Positions 19,501 to 27,900 of a DNA stretch of 64,000 bases are shown piece after piece (the stretch's first letter is position 1; every line of letters starts with the position of its first letter). The stretch covers positions 1 to 64,000 of the forward strand of contig JAIYDN010000059.1 of the NCBI GenBank assembly GCA_027487485.1, read 5' to 3'. The position numbers were made by a program, and so were the translations under genes. Below the pieces are notes generated by a model. That model made no database searches. It saw nothing but the letters and a program-made list of their open reading frames with translations, and had not been told where the DNA came from. Origin of the DNA: Planctomycetaceae bacterium (GTDB taxonomy: Bacteria; Planctomycetota; Planctomycetia; Pirellulales; Pirellulaceae).

Positions 19501-19726
19501 CCGCGAGATCGCTGAGCTCTTCTTCCAGCTTGCGAGAAATAAGAGCTTCGATTCGCTCCACGGTTGCACCTGGGAATACCGTGGTGATCGCACCAAAGCG
19601 AGGTGTTAGGATTGGATCTTCGATCCTAGGTAGCGTAATCAAGGCCATGGTGCCGGACGCAATGGTCAGCACAATAGTCATCAGTAACAAGCGTGGGTTG
19701 CTAAGATACCACTGGGTAATGTTCAC
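16556..19726 (-). CDS. RND efflux pump, inner-membrane permease
   Basis: A 1056-residue AcrB/MexB-type transporter with twelve expected membrane helices. The N-terminal helix is followed by PRIEDPILTPRFGAITTVFPGA, and helix 4 carries GMLMDNAIVVIDEIER, with one of the two AcrB proton-relay Asp residues kept. Large periplasmic loops follow helices 1 and 7. The GTG start overlaps the stop of the MBL-adaptor gene by 4 bp (GTGA), so the two are translationally coupled. Likely exports the product of the neighbouring PKS pathway together with the fused adaptor and the outer-membrane lipoprotein upstream. Substrate is inferred from context only. Confidence 0.9.
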   Translation of the reverse strand: MNITQWYLSNPRLLLMTIVLTIASGTMALITLPRIEDPILTPRFGAITTVFPGATVERIEALISRKLEEELSDLADIKEVFSFSRPGVSLVIIELRDDVRKQDVPNAWAKVRERMEAAHLKMPATSLEPDLQELDAKANAMLVALKWTDSAPPSYSMLRRLAKRLQERLDQLPGTEKTSLFGDSKEEVVVELDPAVANSLGLSASDISSMIAGFDAKLPAGRVQGTAADLAIEVSGSLETMTRLSRTPIRKDANGAIVELGDIATISRGTPNPPPAKAIIADLPGVVIGAQVRDESRIDWWNKDAMDVLEKFRRELPEGIEMDIIFNQMPYVEARFEDLFSNFILGGVAVFLSTLIFLGWRSALVTSATMPLTCFVELSVLMFLEIPLHQMSISGLVIAMGMLMDNAIVVIDEIERKLKAGKDLQESIIECCRFLFIPLVGSTLTTVFSFAPIALMPGSTGEFVGTIAISTILAVIISIGFSLTVVPAFASFLLIGHVTKHNPLLNPFRLPERMLRFTLGLMLRFPRFGVLVTLVVPLIGFALEPYLEEQFFPPADRDQFQIQLELAANASMSETEALAREIRQVALDDPRIEEVHWFLGESAPAFYYNIIPDKSNLPNFAQAMVKCRSSLEAQGAIEALQAKVIDRFPQAHCVVRQLEQGPPFAAPIEILVLGNNLQQLRQLGDSIRLVLSQTPQITHTRSEMQEIIPKAMIDVDDQAAYLAGYDSASIAQILNFTLDGSTGGTIQEGTEEIPIRVRLPRQNRQGLNEVLSLKLQERLASSKTAHQGIPVSAISTIRLSQFSGGILRENGQRCNEIHAFIPAGTLPATVLKDFKSRLQASGFQLPDGYEIKYKGAAGEQETAIGNLLAYAVILGTAFVATLVFSTNSFRLAFLVCLIAMTSVGFSLIALWLTGLPLGFMAIIGIIGMKGVAVNDSLCILAAIQADERARLCSVARIIDVVIDNSRHVILTTVSTIAGFLPLYLAGGEFWPPLAICISYGVLGATVQALLLVPCGYLALYRFPFLKPKQPETNEYVHRFVPAYHSAPSMIAQPHRA

Positions 19727-22371
19727 TGCGTGGCTCCTTGGTTGTGATTCGACTCGGTCGATGCGGATAGGGACTCGGGGGAATCGATCGATGGGGTGAA
19801 GTCTGATTTCCGCTTTACCTGTTGACCTGGCGTTAATCGCCGAACACCTGTCGACACCAGCTGTGTGCCAGAGTCCAAGGTCCCTCGAACAAACGCACGT
19901 TCCGAATCGACCTGCACCACTTCGACTTCTCGGCGTCTCAAGATAAAGTTGTCACTGTCTTCCACTGGCTCCAACGCTAAAAGCGCCCAAAGCCCTTGGT
20001 CACCTTGAGTGAGTGCAGCCAACGGAACCCAAAAGCCGGCTAGATCCAATTTGCGAGACAGTTCAATTCGAGCGACTTGGCCAAAAAGGGAGCTATCCAG
20101 CTCGCTGGTTTGCAGCTCCAAAATCACGGTACTGGTTCGAGTGACCTCATCGAGCTCTGGGAGTACGGACTTGACGGCCGCTGTGTATTTTTTGTCACCA
20201 ATGGCTACCTGGACTTCGTTTTCGTTTTGGATGCTCGCGATGTACTCCAACGGTACCCCAATCCACACCTCGGGAGAGTCCTGATCGATCAATCGAAAGG
20301 CAGGAGTTCCTGGAGCAGTGACCGCGCCGGGCTCCACAAAACGATCGGACACGCTGGCTGCAAACGGGGATCGCAACACACTTTCGTCCAATTGAACTTG
20401 GAGCTGCTCTACGGTGGCCTCCAATTCGGCCAGTTGTGCTCGCTGTGCAAGTACCTGTTCCGACCGTGTCCCCTCCAGCAGTTCATCCAATGTGTTACGA
20501 ACCGATTTGAGCCCTTCTTCTTTTGCCGCTGCGTTGGTGCGTGCATTGTCGAGCTCTTGTTTGGAAACGGCACCCGCGTTGACCAAACGCTGAGCCCGAT
20601 CCAAGGACGTTCGAGCCAAATCGAGCTCTGCCTTGGCGGAGGCAACTTGCGCTCTTGCACTCTCGATCGTCTGCGCTCGTGGACCAGCGATCAATTCCGA
20701 CAATCTGGCTTCAACAGCGCGGTATTGAGCTTGAACTGCTTTGTAGTTTGCCTTCAATAGATTGGTATTCAACTTTGCAAGGATGGTATCTGCTTCAATG
20801 CGATCACCGCGTTGCACCAAGATCTCGTCGACGACACCAATACGATTGAAGCCGATTTGACTTGCCCGACGGGGTTTGACGACCCCTGTAAACTGCCTGG
20901 GGATTTCAGCTCGTGTTTGTTGGATAACCTCGATGGTCTCAACAGGAACGATGGTAGGTTGGGTTGTCGTATTTGCAGCAAAATGGGCCTCTGGAACGCT
21001 ATCCAGATGCAACATCTTTTGAGCTGCGCCACGAACCGTTTCCCAGTTCCAGTAAACCAAGCAGCCAAGGAGACATAGGACAGCAACCACGGTCAAGCGA
21101 GTCCATCGGGACCCAACCGCTTCCGTTGGTCGGTCCGATGACGATTCTGTTTCATCGGACGTGCCGGTATCCAATACCCGTTCAAAATGAATCGCATGGT
21201 TGTTGGCAAAAGGATCGGAACCAGTGCTCGAACTATTTGAATCAGCAGTAGGACGAATCCATCTGCCTTTCTTGATCGCGCCCCATTTCGTCGGCTTCGA
21301 AGTTGAAATCAGATAACGAAAGACACCATCGTCATCGGTTGTACGTTCCAAAAGACCGTGAAAATAAAGATGATTCAGCATCCCTACGATCTCGGGCAAA
21401 AGCAATCGCCTTTCTTCATTGGCTACAGCGCGACCGTAAACATGTTCTACGCATTCTATGGCTGCAATTGGCTGCGTAACGATAGACTGCAGTCGAAGCA
21501 ATGTCTTTCGGATGTTCTCGTCAATCTGTTGCAGCCTAGTCAAGACACCATAAAAAGGTCGTTGGTGCCCTGGTAAACATAGGGCTTCATTGTCGGCCAT
21601 CTGCATCAACCCACGGCAACTGCGCAACCATTCTCCGATCACGTCCACATCGCTCTCGGTGTAAGGGACTGTCAAATTGGAAGAAATGCTTGGAAGTATT
21701 TGGTCGCCAGACAAAACGCAGTCATCGCTCCATAGCGAAACATGTTCGGCGGCGTGGCCATAACTCATGGCAACACGCCAAACACGCTGACCGATCGTCA
21801 GTATCTGTCCGTCGACTAACGGAACGAAGTGATCAGGTGGCGGTGCGACCAAGGCACCGTATCGATTGGCTGCGCGTCTTCGAAAACCTTCTAGCTCGAT
21901 GCCCGTTAAGCCGGCGCGTTGCATGAATGTCACTTCCGACGGAAGCGGAAGCAATTGCTTGTTGCCAGACAGAAGCTTGCAGTTCAACCAGGTGGTGCGG
22001 GATGTCCACAGCTCGATGCCCTCGCTGGCGAATTCACCCGCAAGCCCGATATGGTCAGGATGAAAATGCGTAACGATCATTTTATTGAGCTGGAATGACT
22101 CAATATCGGGATGGCTCAAAGCGGCCTTCAATGCGTCGCGGCATTCAGCACTACGAACACCGGTATCCACCAGAGTCAAACCTTTTCCGTCCTCCAGGAG
22201 ATAAACGTTGATGGCTTGAAGCGAAGAAGCAACGGGCAATCGCACCCACCATATTCCTGGTGCCACCAAAAGTGGAACTCCGAAATCCGGATTTTGATCG
22301 CAAGCGATCTGGATTCCTGGTGACTCCTCAGTGAATCGTTCTTGAATTGCTGAATTCTTCGAGCTGATCAT
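19723..22371 (-). CDS. Fusion of metallo-beta-lactamase-fold hydrolase with RND periplasmic adaptor
   Basis: One uninterrupted 882-residue frame. Residues 30-350 are a complete MBL-fold domain with all ligands visible: HFHPDH (H102, H104, D106, H107), GHAAEH (H206), GDQ (D223) and GH (H269). A winged-helix tail of the LACTB2 sort follows to about 355. After a 65-residue polar linker comes one membrane span (about 426-442). The rest is an HlyD/AcrA-type adaptor: QFTGVVKPRRASQIGFNRIGVVDEILVQRGDRIEAD, a long helical hairpin (to about 680), then beta-barrel and C-terminal domains. Topology predicts a cytoplasmic hydrolase tied to a periplasmic pump adaptor. MBL-fold proteins include thioesterases that release polyketides, which would fit. 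Overlaps both neighbours by 4 bp. Confidence 0.85.
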   Translation of the reverse strand: MISSKNSAIQERFTEESPGIQIACDQNPDFGVPLLVAPGIWWVRLPVASSLQAINVYLLEDGKGLTLVDTGVRSAECRDALKAALSHPDIESFQLNKMIVTHFHPDHIGLAGEFASEGIELWTSRTTWLNCKLLSGNKQLLPLPSEVTFMQRAGLTGIELEGFRRRAANRYGALVAPPPDHFVPLVDGQILTIGQRVWRVAMSYGHAAEHVSLWSDDCVLSGDQILPSISSNLTVPYTESDVDVIGEWLRSCRGLMQMADNEALCLPGHQRPFYGVLTRLQQIDENIRKTLLRLQSIVTQPIAAIECVEHVYGRAVANEERRLLLPEIVGMLNHLYFHGLLERTTDDDGVFRYLISTSKPTKWGAIKKGRWIRPTADSNSSSTGSDPFANNHAIHFERVLDTGTSDETESSSDRPTEAVGSRWTRLTVVAVLCLLGCLVYWNWETVRGAAQKMLHLDSVPEAHFAANTTTQPTIVPVETIEVIQQTRAEIPRQFTGVVKPRRASQIGFNRIGVVDEILVQRGDRIEADTILAKLNTNLLKANYKAVQAQYRAVEARLSELIAGPRAQTIESARAQVASAKAELDLARTSLDRAQRLVNAGAVSKQELDNARTNAAAKEEGLKSVRNTLDELLEGTRSEQVLAQRAQLAELEATVEQLQVQLDESVLRSPFAASVSDRFVEPGAVTAPGTPAFRLIDQDSPEVWIGVPLEYIASIQNENEVQVAIGDKKYTAAVKSVLPELDEVTRTSTVILELQTSELDSSLFGQVARIELSRKLDLAGFWVPLAALTQGDQGLWALLALEPVEDSDNFILRRREVEVVQVDSERAFVRGTLDSGTQLVSTGVRRLTPGQQVKRKSDFTPSIDSPESLSASTESNHNQGATQ

Positions 22372-23384
22372 ATCAATCGGTCTTTCTGAATCGAATGCGG
22401 CTGCATGGTTGGATTGACTAGCACCTTGCCTGTCCTTCCTGATTGCTCGGACCGACGGATCGCTTCGGTGATTTGTTCGATGGGAAAAATCGAGTCAACT
22501 GCGCCGGACAGTTTCCCTTCGCATACCCAACTGGCTAGCTGTGCGACTTGCTGATTGCGATCTACGGCTGACATTTTGTTGAGAATTCTAGAGAGCCAAA
22601 AACCGACCAAGCTGACACTTCGAAAGATCAAGTGTTCGGGCGAAATGACACATGGCTCCATCGAGAGCATTCCGTAGTTGACAACCGTTCCATGCTCATT
22701 CAAACACCGAGCGAGCCTTTCGGTGGACTCCCCTCCCACACAGTCGAGAGCCAATCGCAACGGCGTTTTTCCTATTTGCTCACGAACATGCAAAGCGACA
22801 TCTTCACCGTCGAGAAAGCATGCTGTACCGCCAAGATTTTGCACTTGCGCTATTTGCGACTCGCGTTGGACTAAGTTGATGGTCTTGAGACCAATAAGGT
22901 TGGCCAGTTGAATGACATACTGTCCGACCGCTGAAAGCGGTGCGTTTTGTATCACCGAATCGCCAGGCTTCAGAGTGGCAAATTCCGTCAACAGTTTCCA
23001 GGCTGTCAATCCCGTTACTTTCAACATCGACATTTGGTTCATGTCAGCCCCCGCTGGTACCTTTACGACAAGCGTTGCGGGAACTTTGCGGTACTGGCTC
23101 CAATTGTTGTTGGCTAGCAGGATGACAGGATCGCCAACGCATAAATCTTTGACGGACTTTCCAATTTCCACGACATGCCCAGCGGCCTCCATACCGATGG
23201 TCGTTGGGGGCTGATTCAAGAATCCGTATTGCCCCAAAATCATTGCGGAATCCGCTGGATTCAGTGGGAACGCATTAATCTGTACGATCACTTCCCAAGC
23301 CGACGGATCGGTGGGGACAGCGACCTCTTCGCATTCTGCGACGAGAGACGGCGGTCCATATTTCTTGACAATGATCTGTTTCAT
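22368..23384 (-). CDS. MECR/Etr1-like enoyl-thioester reductase (MDR family), possible trans-acting ER
   Basis: A 338-residue medium-chain reductase without visible zinc ligands. Motifs resemble mitochondrial enoyl-thioester reductase: NPADSAMILGQYG, GMEAAGHVVEIG, GDSVIQNAPLSAVGQYVIQLA, GLKTINLVQ, RLALDCVGG and the GFWLS segment. It should reduce 2-enoyl thioesters with NADPH. It is encoded directly after the PKS and alpha-oxoamine synthase, and its stop overlaps the start of the MBL-adaptor gene (ATGA). The PKS's own ER region looks degenerate, so this enzyme may supply enoyl reduction in trans, as LovC does for LovB. The pairing is inference. Confidence 0.8.
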   Translation of the reverse strand: MKQIIVKKYGPPSLVAECEEVAVPTDPSAWEVIVQINAFPLNPADSAMILGQYGFLNQPPTTIGMEAAGHVVEIGKSVKDLCVGDPVILLANNNWSQYRKVPATLVVKVPAGADMNQMSMLKVTGLTAWKLLTEFATLKPGDSVIQNAPLSAVGQYVIQLANLIGLKTINLVQRESQIAQVQNLGGTACFLDGEDVALHVREQIGKTPLRLALDCVGGESTERLARCLNEHGTVVNYGMLSMEPCVISPEHLIFRSVSLVGFWLSRILNKMSAVDRNQQVAQLASWVCEGKLSGAVDSIFPIEQITEAIRRSEQSGRTGKVLVNPTMQPHSIQKDRLI

Positions 23385-23438
23385 GAGACTATCCGATACA
23401 ACAAAGAAGAGAGTTGTTTTGGTTTTTAGGTTGATAAA

Positions 23439-23509
23439 ATGCGTTCCGCAGACAGCTACCCCAATCGCGCATCATCACAAGAACGAACAAGTGCTGTCGC
23501 GGAACGCAT
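23439..23509 (-). terminator. Strong hairpin between oxoamine synthase and enoyl reductase genes
   Basis: An 11-bp perfect arm, ATGCGTTCCGC (23439-23449) against GCGGAACGCAT (23499-23509), is extended inside by CAGC/GCTG (23453-23456 / 23493-23496). Read on the minus strand the stem is followed by TTTT. It may terminate or attenuate transcription after the synthase gene and so lower expression of the downstream export genes, or act as a processing site. Confidence 0.55.
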
Positions 23510-23539
23510 GTGTCGCCTCCGAGAAGGTTGACTACGCTT

Positions 23540-24910
23540 TTAAAAAATCCCCTTGGACTTGGGGGCAACTTTTAATAGACCTGTGATGACATTTAAGGTG
23601 TGATCTATTTGCTGTTGCGTGTGATTGGTGTTGATAAAGAATCGCAATCGGCATTTGTTGCGAGGCACGATCGGATACATCATGGGATAGGTGCAAATAC
23701 CTGCTTCGAAGAGACGGACCGACATCCATAGAGCTAGCTCGGAGTCTCGCATCATAATGGGTACGACCCCTGAATCGCGGCTATTGTACGTATCCAGTCC
23801 TGCCGCCTGCGCTCGTTCAATAAAGTACGCAGCATTCTGCTGAAGTCTCAATGCACGCTCAGGCTCTGCTCGCATCACTCGAAGCGCTTCGAGCGCAGCG
23901 GCCGCATTAGCTGGCGTCGGCGAAGCACCGTAAAGTAAAACACCTGGCGCGTAGTACTTGAGCATGGCAATCAATGGCTTGGGACCTGCTACAAATCCAC
24001 CACAGGTACCAAACGATTTGCTCAGCGAACCGAACAGAATATCGATCTCGCTTCCAGAGATATCGAAGTAATCGGTGACTCCCATGCCTCTCTTGCCGAT
24101 CACCCCAAGCGAATGAGCTTCGTCCACCATCAACAGCGCTTGGTATTTCTTTTTGAGCTCGATGAAGCGGGGTATGTTGGGAATGTCTCCATCCATGCTG
24201 TACACTCCCTCGACAAGGATAAATACCCTTTCGAAGTTGGACCGGTGTGTTTTGAGCAATTGTTCTAGCGCCTCCAGGTCATTGTGAGGAAACGCGATTC
24301 GCCGGGAACCTGTGATCTTGCATCCGATCAACGCAGAATTATGGATCAATTCATCGTAAAGGATCAGATCCTGGCTCCGGCTTAGGTATCCGATGGTAAA
24401 TGCGTTCGTGCTGTAGCCACCGACAGACAGGACTGCGTCTTCCGTTCCAAGAGCATCGCATACTTCCAATTCAAATGTCCGATGAATATCGATCTCACCC
24501 GTGATCGATCGTCCAGACCCAGTGCCCACCCCAAAATCTTCAATAGCCTGAATCGAAGCCTGTTTTACTCGTGTTTCAAAGCCCAATGCTAAGTAGTTGT
24601 AGGTCGAGTAATTGATATACTCGCGACCTTGAATCATGACGGTTGCATCGGAGCCTCCCACGTGGGGCTGGAATAGATTCTGAGGGAACTTTTGCTTCTC
24701 GTAGTACCACTTCATGGTGGTGTACTCTTTGTACTCGGGAAACAATTCGAACTGGTAGCAGGCAGGGGTGACGTTGGTTGGAGCGTTACCAGAAGCACCT
24801 TCCTGAACGATCTCTGGAGTGGTTGGGGGCTTTTCGGAAGAAGCCGTGGATTGCTGGTTTTTTACAAGCAGACTACTTCTTAATCGATCGATACTAGACT
24901 TTAGGTTCAT
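23540..24910 (-). CDS. Alpha-oxoamine synthase (serine palmitoyltransferase/KAPA synthase-like, PLP)
   Basis: A 456-residue fold-type I PLP enzyme. The PLP lysine is at 298 in SLSKSFGTCGG, with Asp263 and His266 in DEAHSLG and the GTGSGRSITG loop near 129-138. The family condenses an acyl thioester with an amino acid and loses CO2, giving an alpha-amino ketone (BioF, serine palmitoyltransferase, Fum8). An extra 60-residue N-terminal stretch is present. It sits 75 bp after the PKS, which has no thioesterase, and no other biotin genes are near. I therefore favour off-loading of the polyketide chain as an amino-ketone over biotin synthesis. The amino-acid substrate cannot be read from sequence. 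Confidence 0.85.
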   Translation of the reverse strand: MNLKSSIDRLRSSLLVKNQQSTASSEKPPTTPEIVQEGASGNAPTNVTPACYQFELFPEYKEYTTMKWYYEKQKFPQNLFQPHVGGSDATVMIQGREYINYSTYNYLALGFETRVKQASIQAIEDFGVGTGSGRSITGEIDIHRTFELEVCDALGTEDAVLSVGGYSTNAFTIGYLSRSQDLILYDELIHNSALIGCKITGSRRIAFPHNDLEALEQLLKTHRSNFERVFILVEGVYSMDGDIPNIPRFIELKKKYQALLMVDEAHSLGVIGKRGMGVTDYFDISGSEIDILFGSLSKSFGTCGGFVAGPKPLIAMLKYYAPGVLLYGASPTPANAAAALEALRVMRAEPERALRLQQNAAYFIERAQAAGLDTYNSRDSGVVPIMMRDSELALWMSVRLFEAGICTYPMMYPIVPRNKCRLRFFINTNHTQQQIDHTLNVITGLLKVAPKSKGIF

Positions 24911-24985
24911 GTTGGATTCTCAGGGGATTCGCAGTACAGAAGTTGGAACAGATTGGCTTCTTGATGATTTCAAAAAGCGATGTTG

Positions 24986-27900
24986 TTAACTGACGGCCGC
25001 CGACATACCTGCCAGCCCGAGCGATGCATGGGAGCTTTTGGCAAGCGATTGGATCGTTGAATCACCAAGAATTTCTAGGACCGCAACCTTCAAACCTAGT
25101 TTGGCTTCCAACGCCATTTGAATTTCGGTGGCCATCAGGGAATCCACGCCCAACTCATTGATGGGTTTGGAACGAGGAACTTGGGTTGGGTCCGTTTTCA
25201 AGATGGCGGCCAGAACATCGGTGATTAGCACGATCAGAATTTCAAGCTGCTCGTCCAGTTCCAACGGCGACAACTCCGCAATCAATGCACTGCGGGCCTC
25301 GGTGTCTTGCCCCGATGCATCGGATGCAATCAACTTTTGATACCGTGGCGATTGACCTGCTCGAATTTCAAAGCGTCCCCAATCGGCCCAGGACTTGATG
25401 ATCGTCGCACCGAATTGAACCAAGTCACGCGACAAGCAAATCTTCAGAAGTGACAGCGCTTCCGACGATTCCATTCCACGAAGCCCCACGTAACGCAAGA
25501 ATTGCTCCAGCTTTTCATCTCTGGCTACAATGCCGACATCCGAGATAGCACCCCAATTGATACTGGTTCCTGGCAATCCCATCTGCCTACGCATGTGAGC
25601 AAGACCGTTCAGGAATCCGTTCGCGGCACTGTAGATCGATTGGCGGCTGTTGCCAACCAAATTTGCAGCGGACGAATAGAGGATGAAATGATCGAGAGGC
25701 AGCCCGCGGGTCTCTTCGTGAAGCACCCAGGCACCGGTGGCTTTATTCCTCATCACGGTGGAAAGGTCTTCCAGATTAATCTCCGTAATGGGTTGGTCGA
25801 TAATCGCAGCAGCCGAATGGATGATTCCCTTCAGCGGTGGCATGTCGTTCGCAATCATCGCCAAAACTTGTCTTACTTGAGCAGGAACGGCGGCATCGCA
25901 TGCTACTGCTTTGACCGTAGCGCCGGTTTTCTCCAGATCCGCGATGAACGCTCGTTTATCATCGGTGTCCGCACCGCGTCGCCCTGTTAGCACTACAGCG
26001 CTGACTCCGTTTTGAATGAGCCAACGAGCCGTTTGTTGCCCGAAACCACCCAGGCCGCCTGTTATCAAGTACGTGCTTCCTGGTTCGAATCGATAATCGT
26101 CGCGTTGAACGATTGGCAAATCGAGATTCTCGGTTTCCATGGATACGATCAAACTCTGAAGCGAAACATTCAGCGGTAGTTTTTGCCATGCGATGTCACT
26201 GACTGGAATCTCAAGACTGTTTGCTTCCGTTGTTTGGCCTGATCGAATCCATTCAATCCCTTGTCTCAGGTTCGACGAGAACTGTGCGGAATTCTTGGCT
26301 AACACATCAATCGATGTACGGACCATCTTGGAAGCTTTTGCTGGCAAAGGAAACGCATCGTTCCCTGAATCTGTGTCAACGATCACACCGCTAGAAGCCA
26401 AGTGCATCCATCCCCAAGTTCTGGTCCACCGGGCGGCATCCATCACCATGATGTCGAACCCTCGATTATCCGTGTTCTTCTCTTTGATCGCATCCAATGT
26501 TTCGGAACTGACCACGACACAAGGATGGTTCAATCTACCTTCGGCCGCAATTGTTTCCTCGGATGCGGCGACCAGAATCACGCGAGCTCCGCGCCGCGAC
26601 AGCTCATTGGCCAAATCAATTCCTAGCGAGGAAAGCTCAACAGCGACTAACTGTCGCGCGACATCATTCAATTCATTGGCGATAGCCACAGCACGCGTTA
26701 CATTCTTGATTTGGCTCACCAAGCGATACGCATCAAAGTCGTTGTCGATCGCGGTCACACTGAAATCGCTTCGCTTGCCAAACAAATGACTACCTGCTTC
26801 GGCTGGTCCGAAGCCACAAACTCGCATTCCAATTGCAAGATCAGTCACATCGCTTCCGACCTCGAGAATGCGTCCAACGAACTCCATGGTTGGCCTTTCG
26901 GTCAGATTGTCCGATTCGCCGTTCAGGAACTGGATGGGAATCATTCCTTTTTCAATCCGTATCCTCACGGAGTCAGACTGCATGGCCGGTAAGGTCTCGG
27001 CCAAGATTCTAGCCGTCCCCACGTCGGTATCAGTCAGATTGGGACGCATGACGATGGGATTGTAGTCGTCGCAAAACGCAACACGGGAGTTGTCTTTGGT
27101 CAAGTCGTCCGTTAACGCAAGTTCGCTGGTATACCGTTGCCCTTCTCGCAATGCAACTTCATCCTGTGCTGCGTCACAGATCAACTCTTGGATCAAAGCT
27201 TCGAATGTCACTTCGTCGATACTGGAAGGTAAATCGATCGTAGTTAGTTGCCCACCTTCTAATTCATTGAAGGCAACTCTCGCGAACCCATTGAAGGTGG
27301 TTTGAGCGGGATTGATTTCATTGTCGGTCGGCAGAATCGAGAAACCAGCCTGCGTCAGTAGATAGATTCTAGGAATGACAGGTAGTCGTGCCGCAAACAG
27401 CCCCTGCAGCATGGCTACAATTTTGCGAAGCTGTCTTTCGCCTGTTGGATCATCGGACATGAGCCAAGCGTTCAGCGAATTGGTGATGACGACTCCATCT
27501 AACTCCTCGCAATGCTCTACGACGCTTTGCCAATCTTGCTTGTTCTCGCCTGAGACGCAAAAGCGATTTCCCTCGGCGGAGTATTCATGTCCAACTTGTA
27601 CATAGGCAGCTACACGAGCTCCGAAGTTTTCAAATTGCTGGCAAATCAAATCGCTCATGCCGATTTCATCGCCGACAACCAGCCAATTCCCTAATCGTTT
27701 CGGCTCGGGAAGACGCTCCCCTTCATTCCAAACATACTTCAACAACTGTAGTTTGACGGTCTCTCCCCATTGGTCGACTCGTTCTTGATGAGGTGCCGCG
27801 TTAGCTCTTAGCCGGCGAACGTTGGCAACCATGTTCCCCTGCGCATCATAGAGAGTCAAATGGCACTCGACAAAGCGATCGTTCATTTGCTGGAGCTGAC

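Noticed and set aside
23540-24910. Biotin synthesis gene bioF
   Set aside because: No other biotin genes nearby; the PKS immediately upstream without thioesterase fits a PKS-linked oxoamine synthase better.
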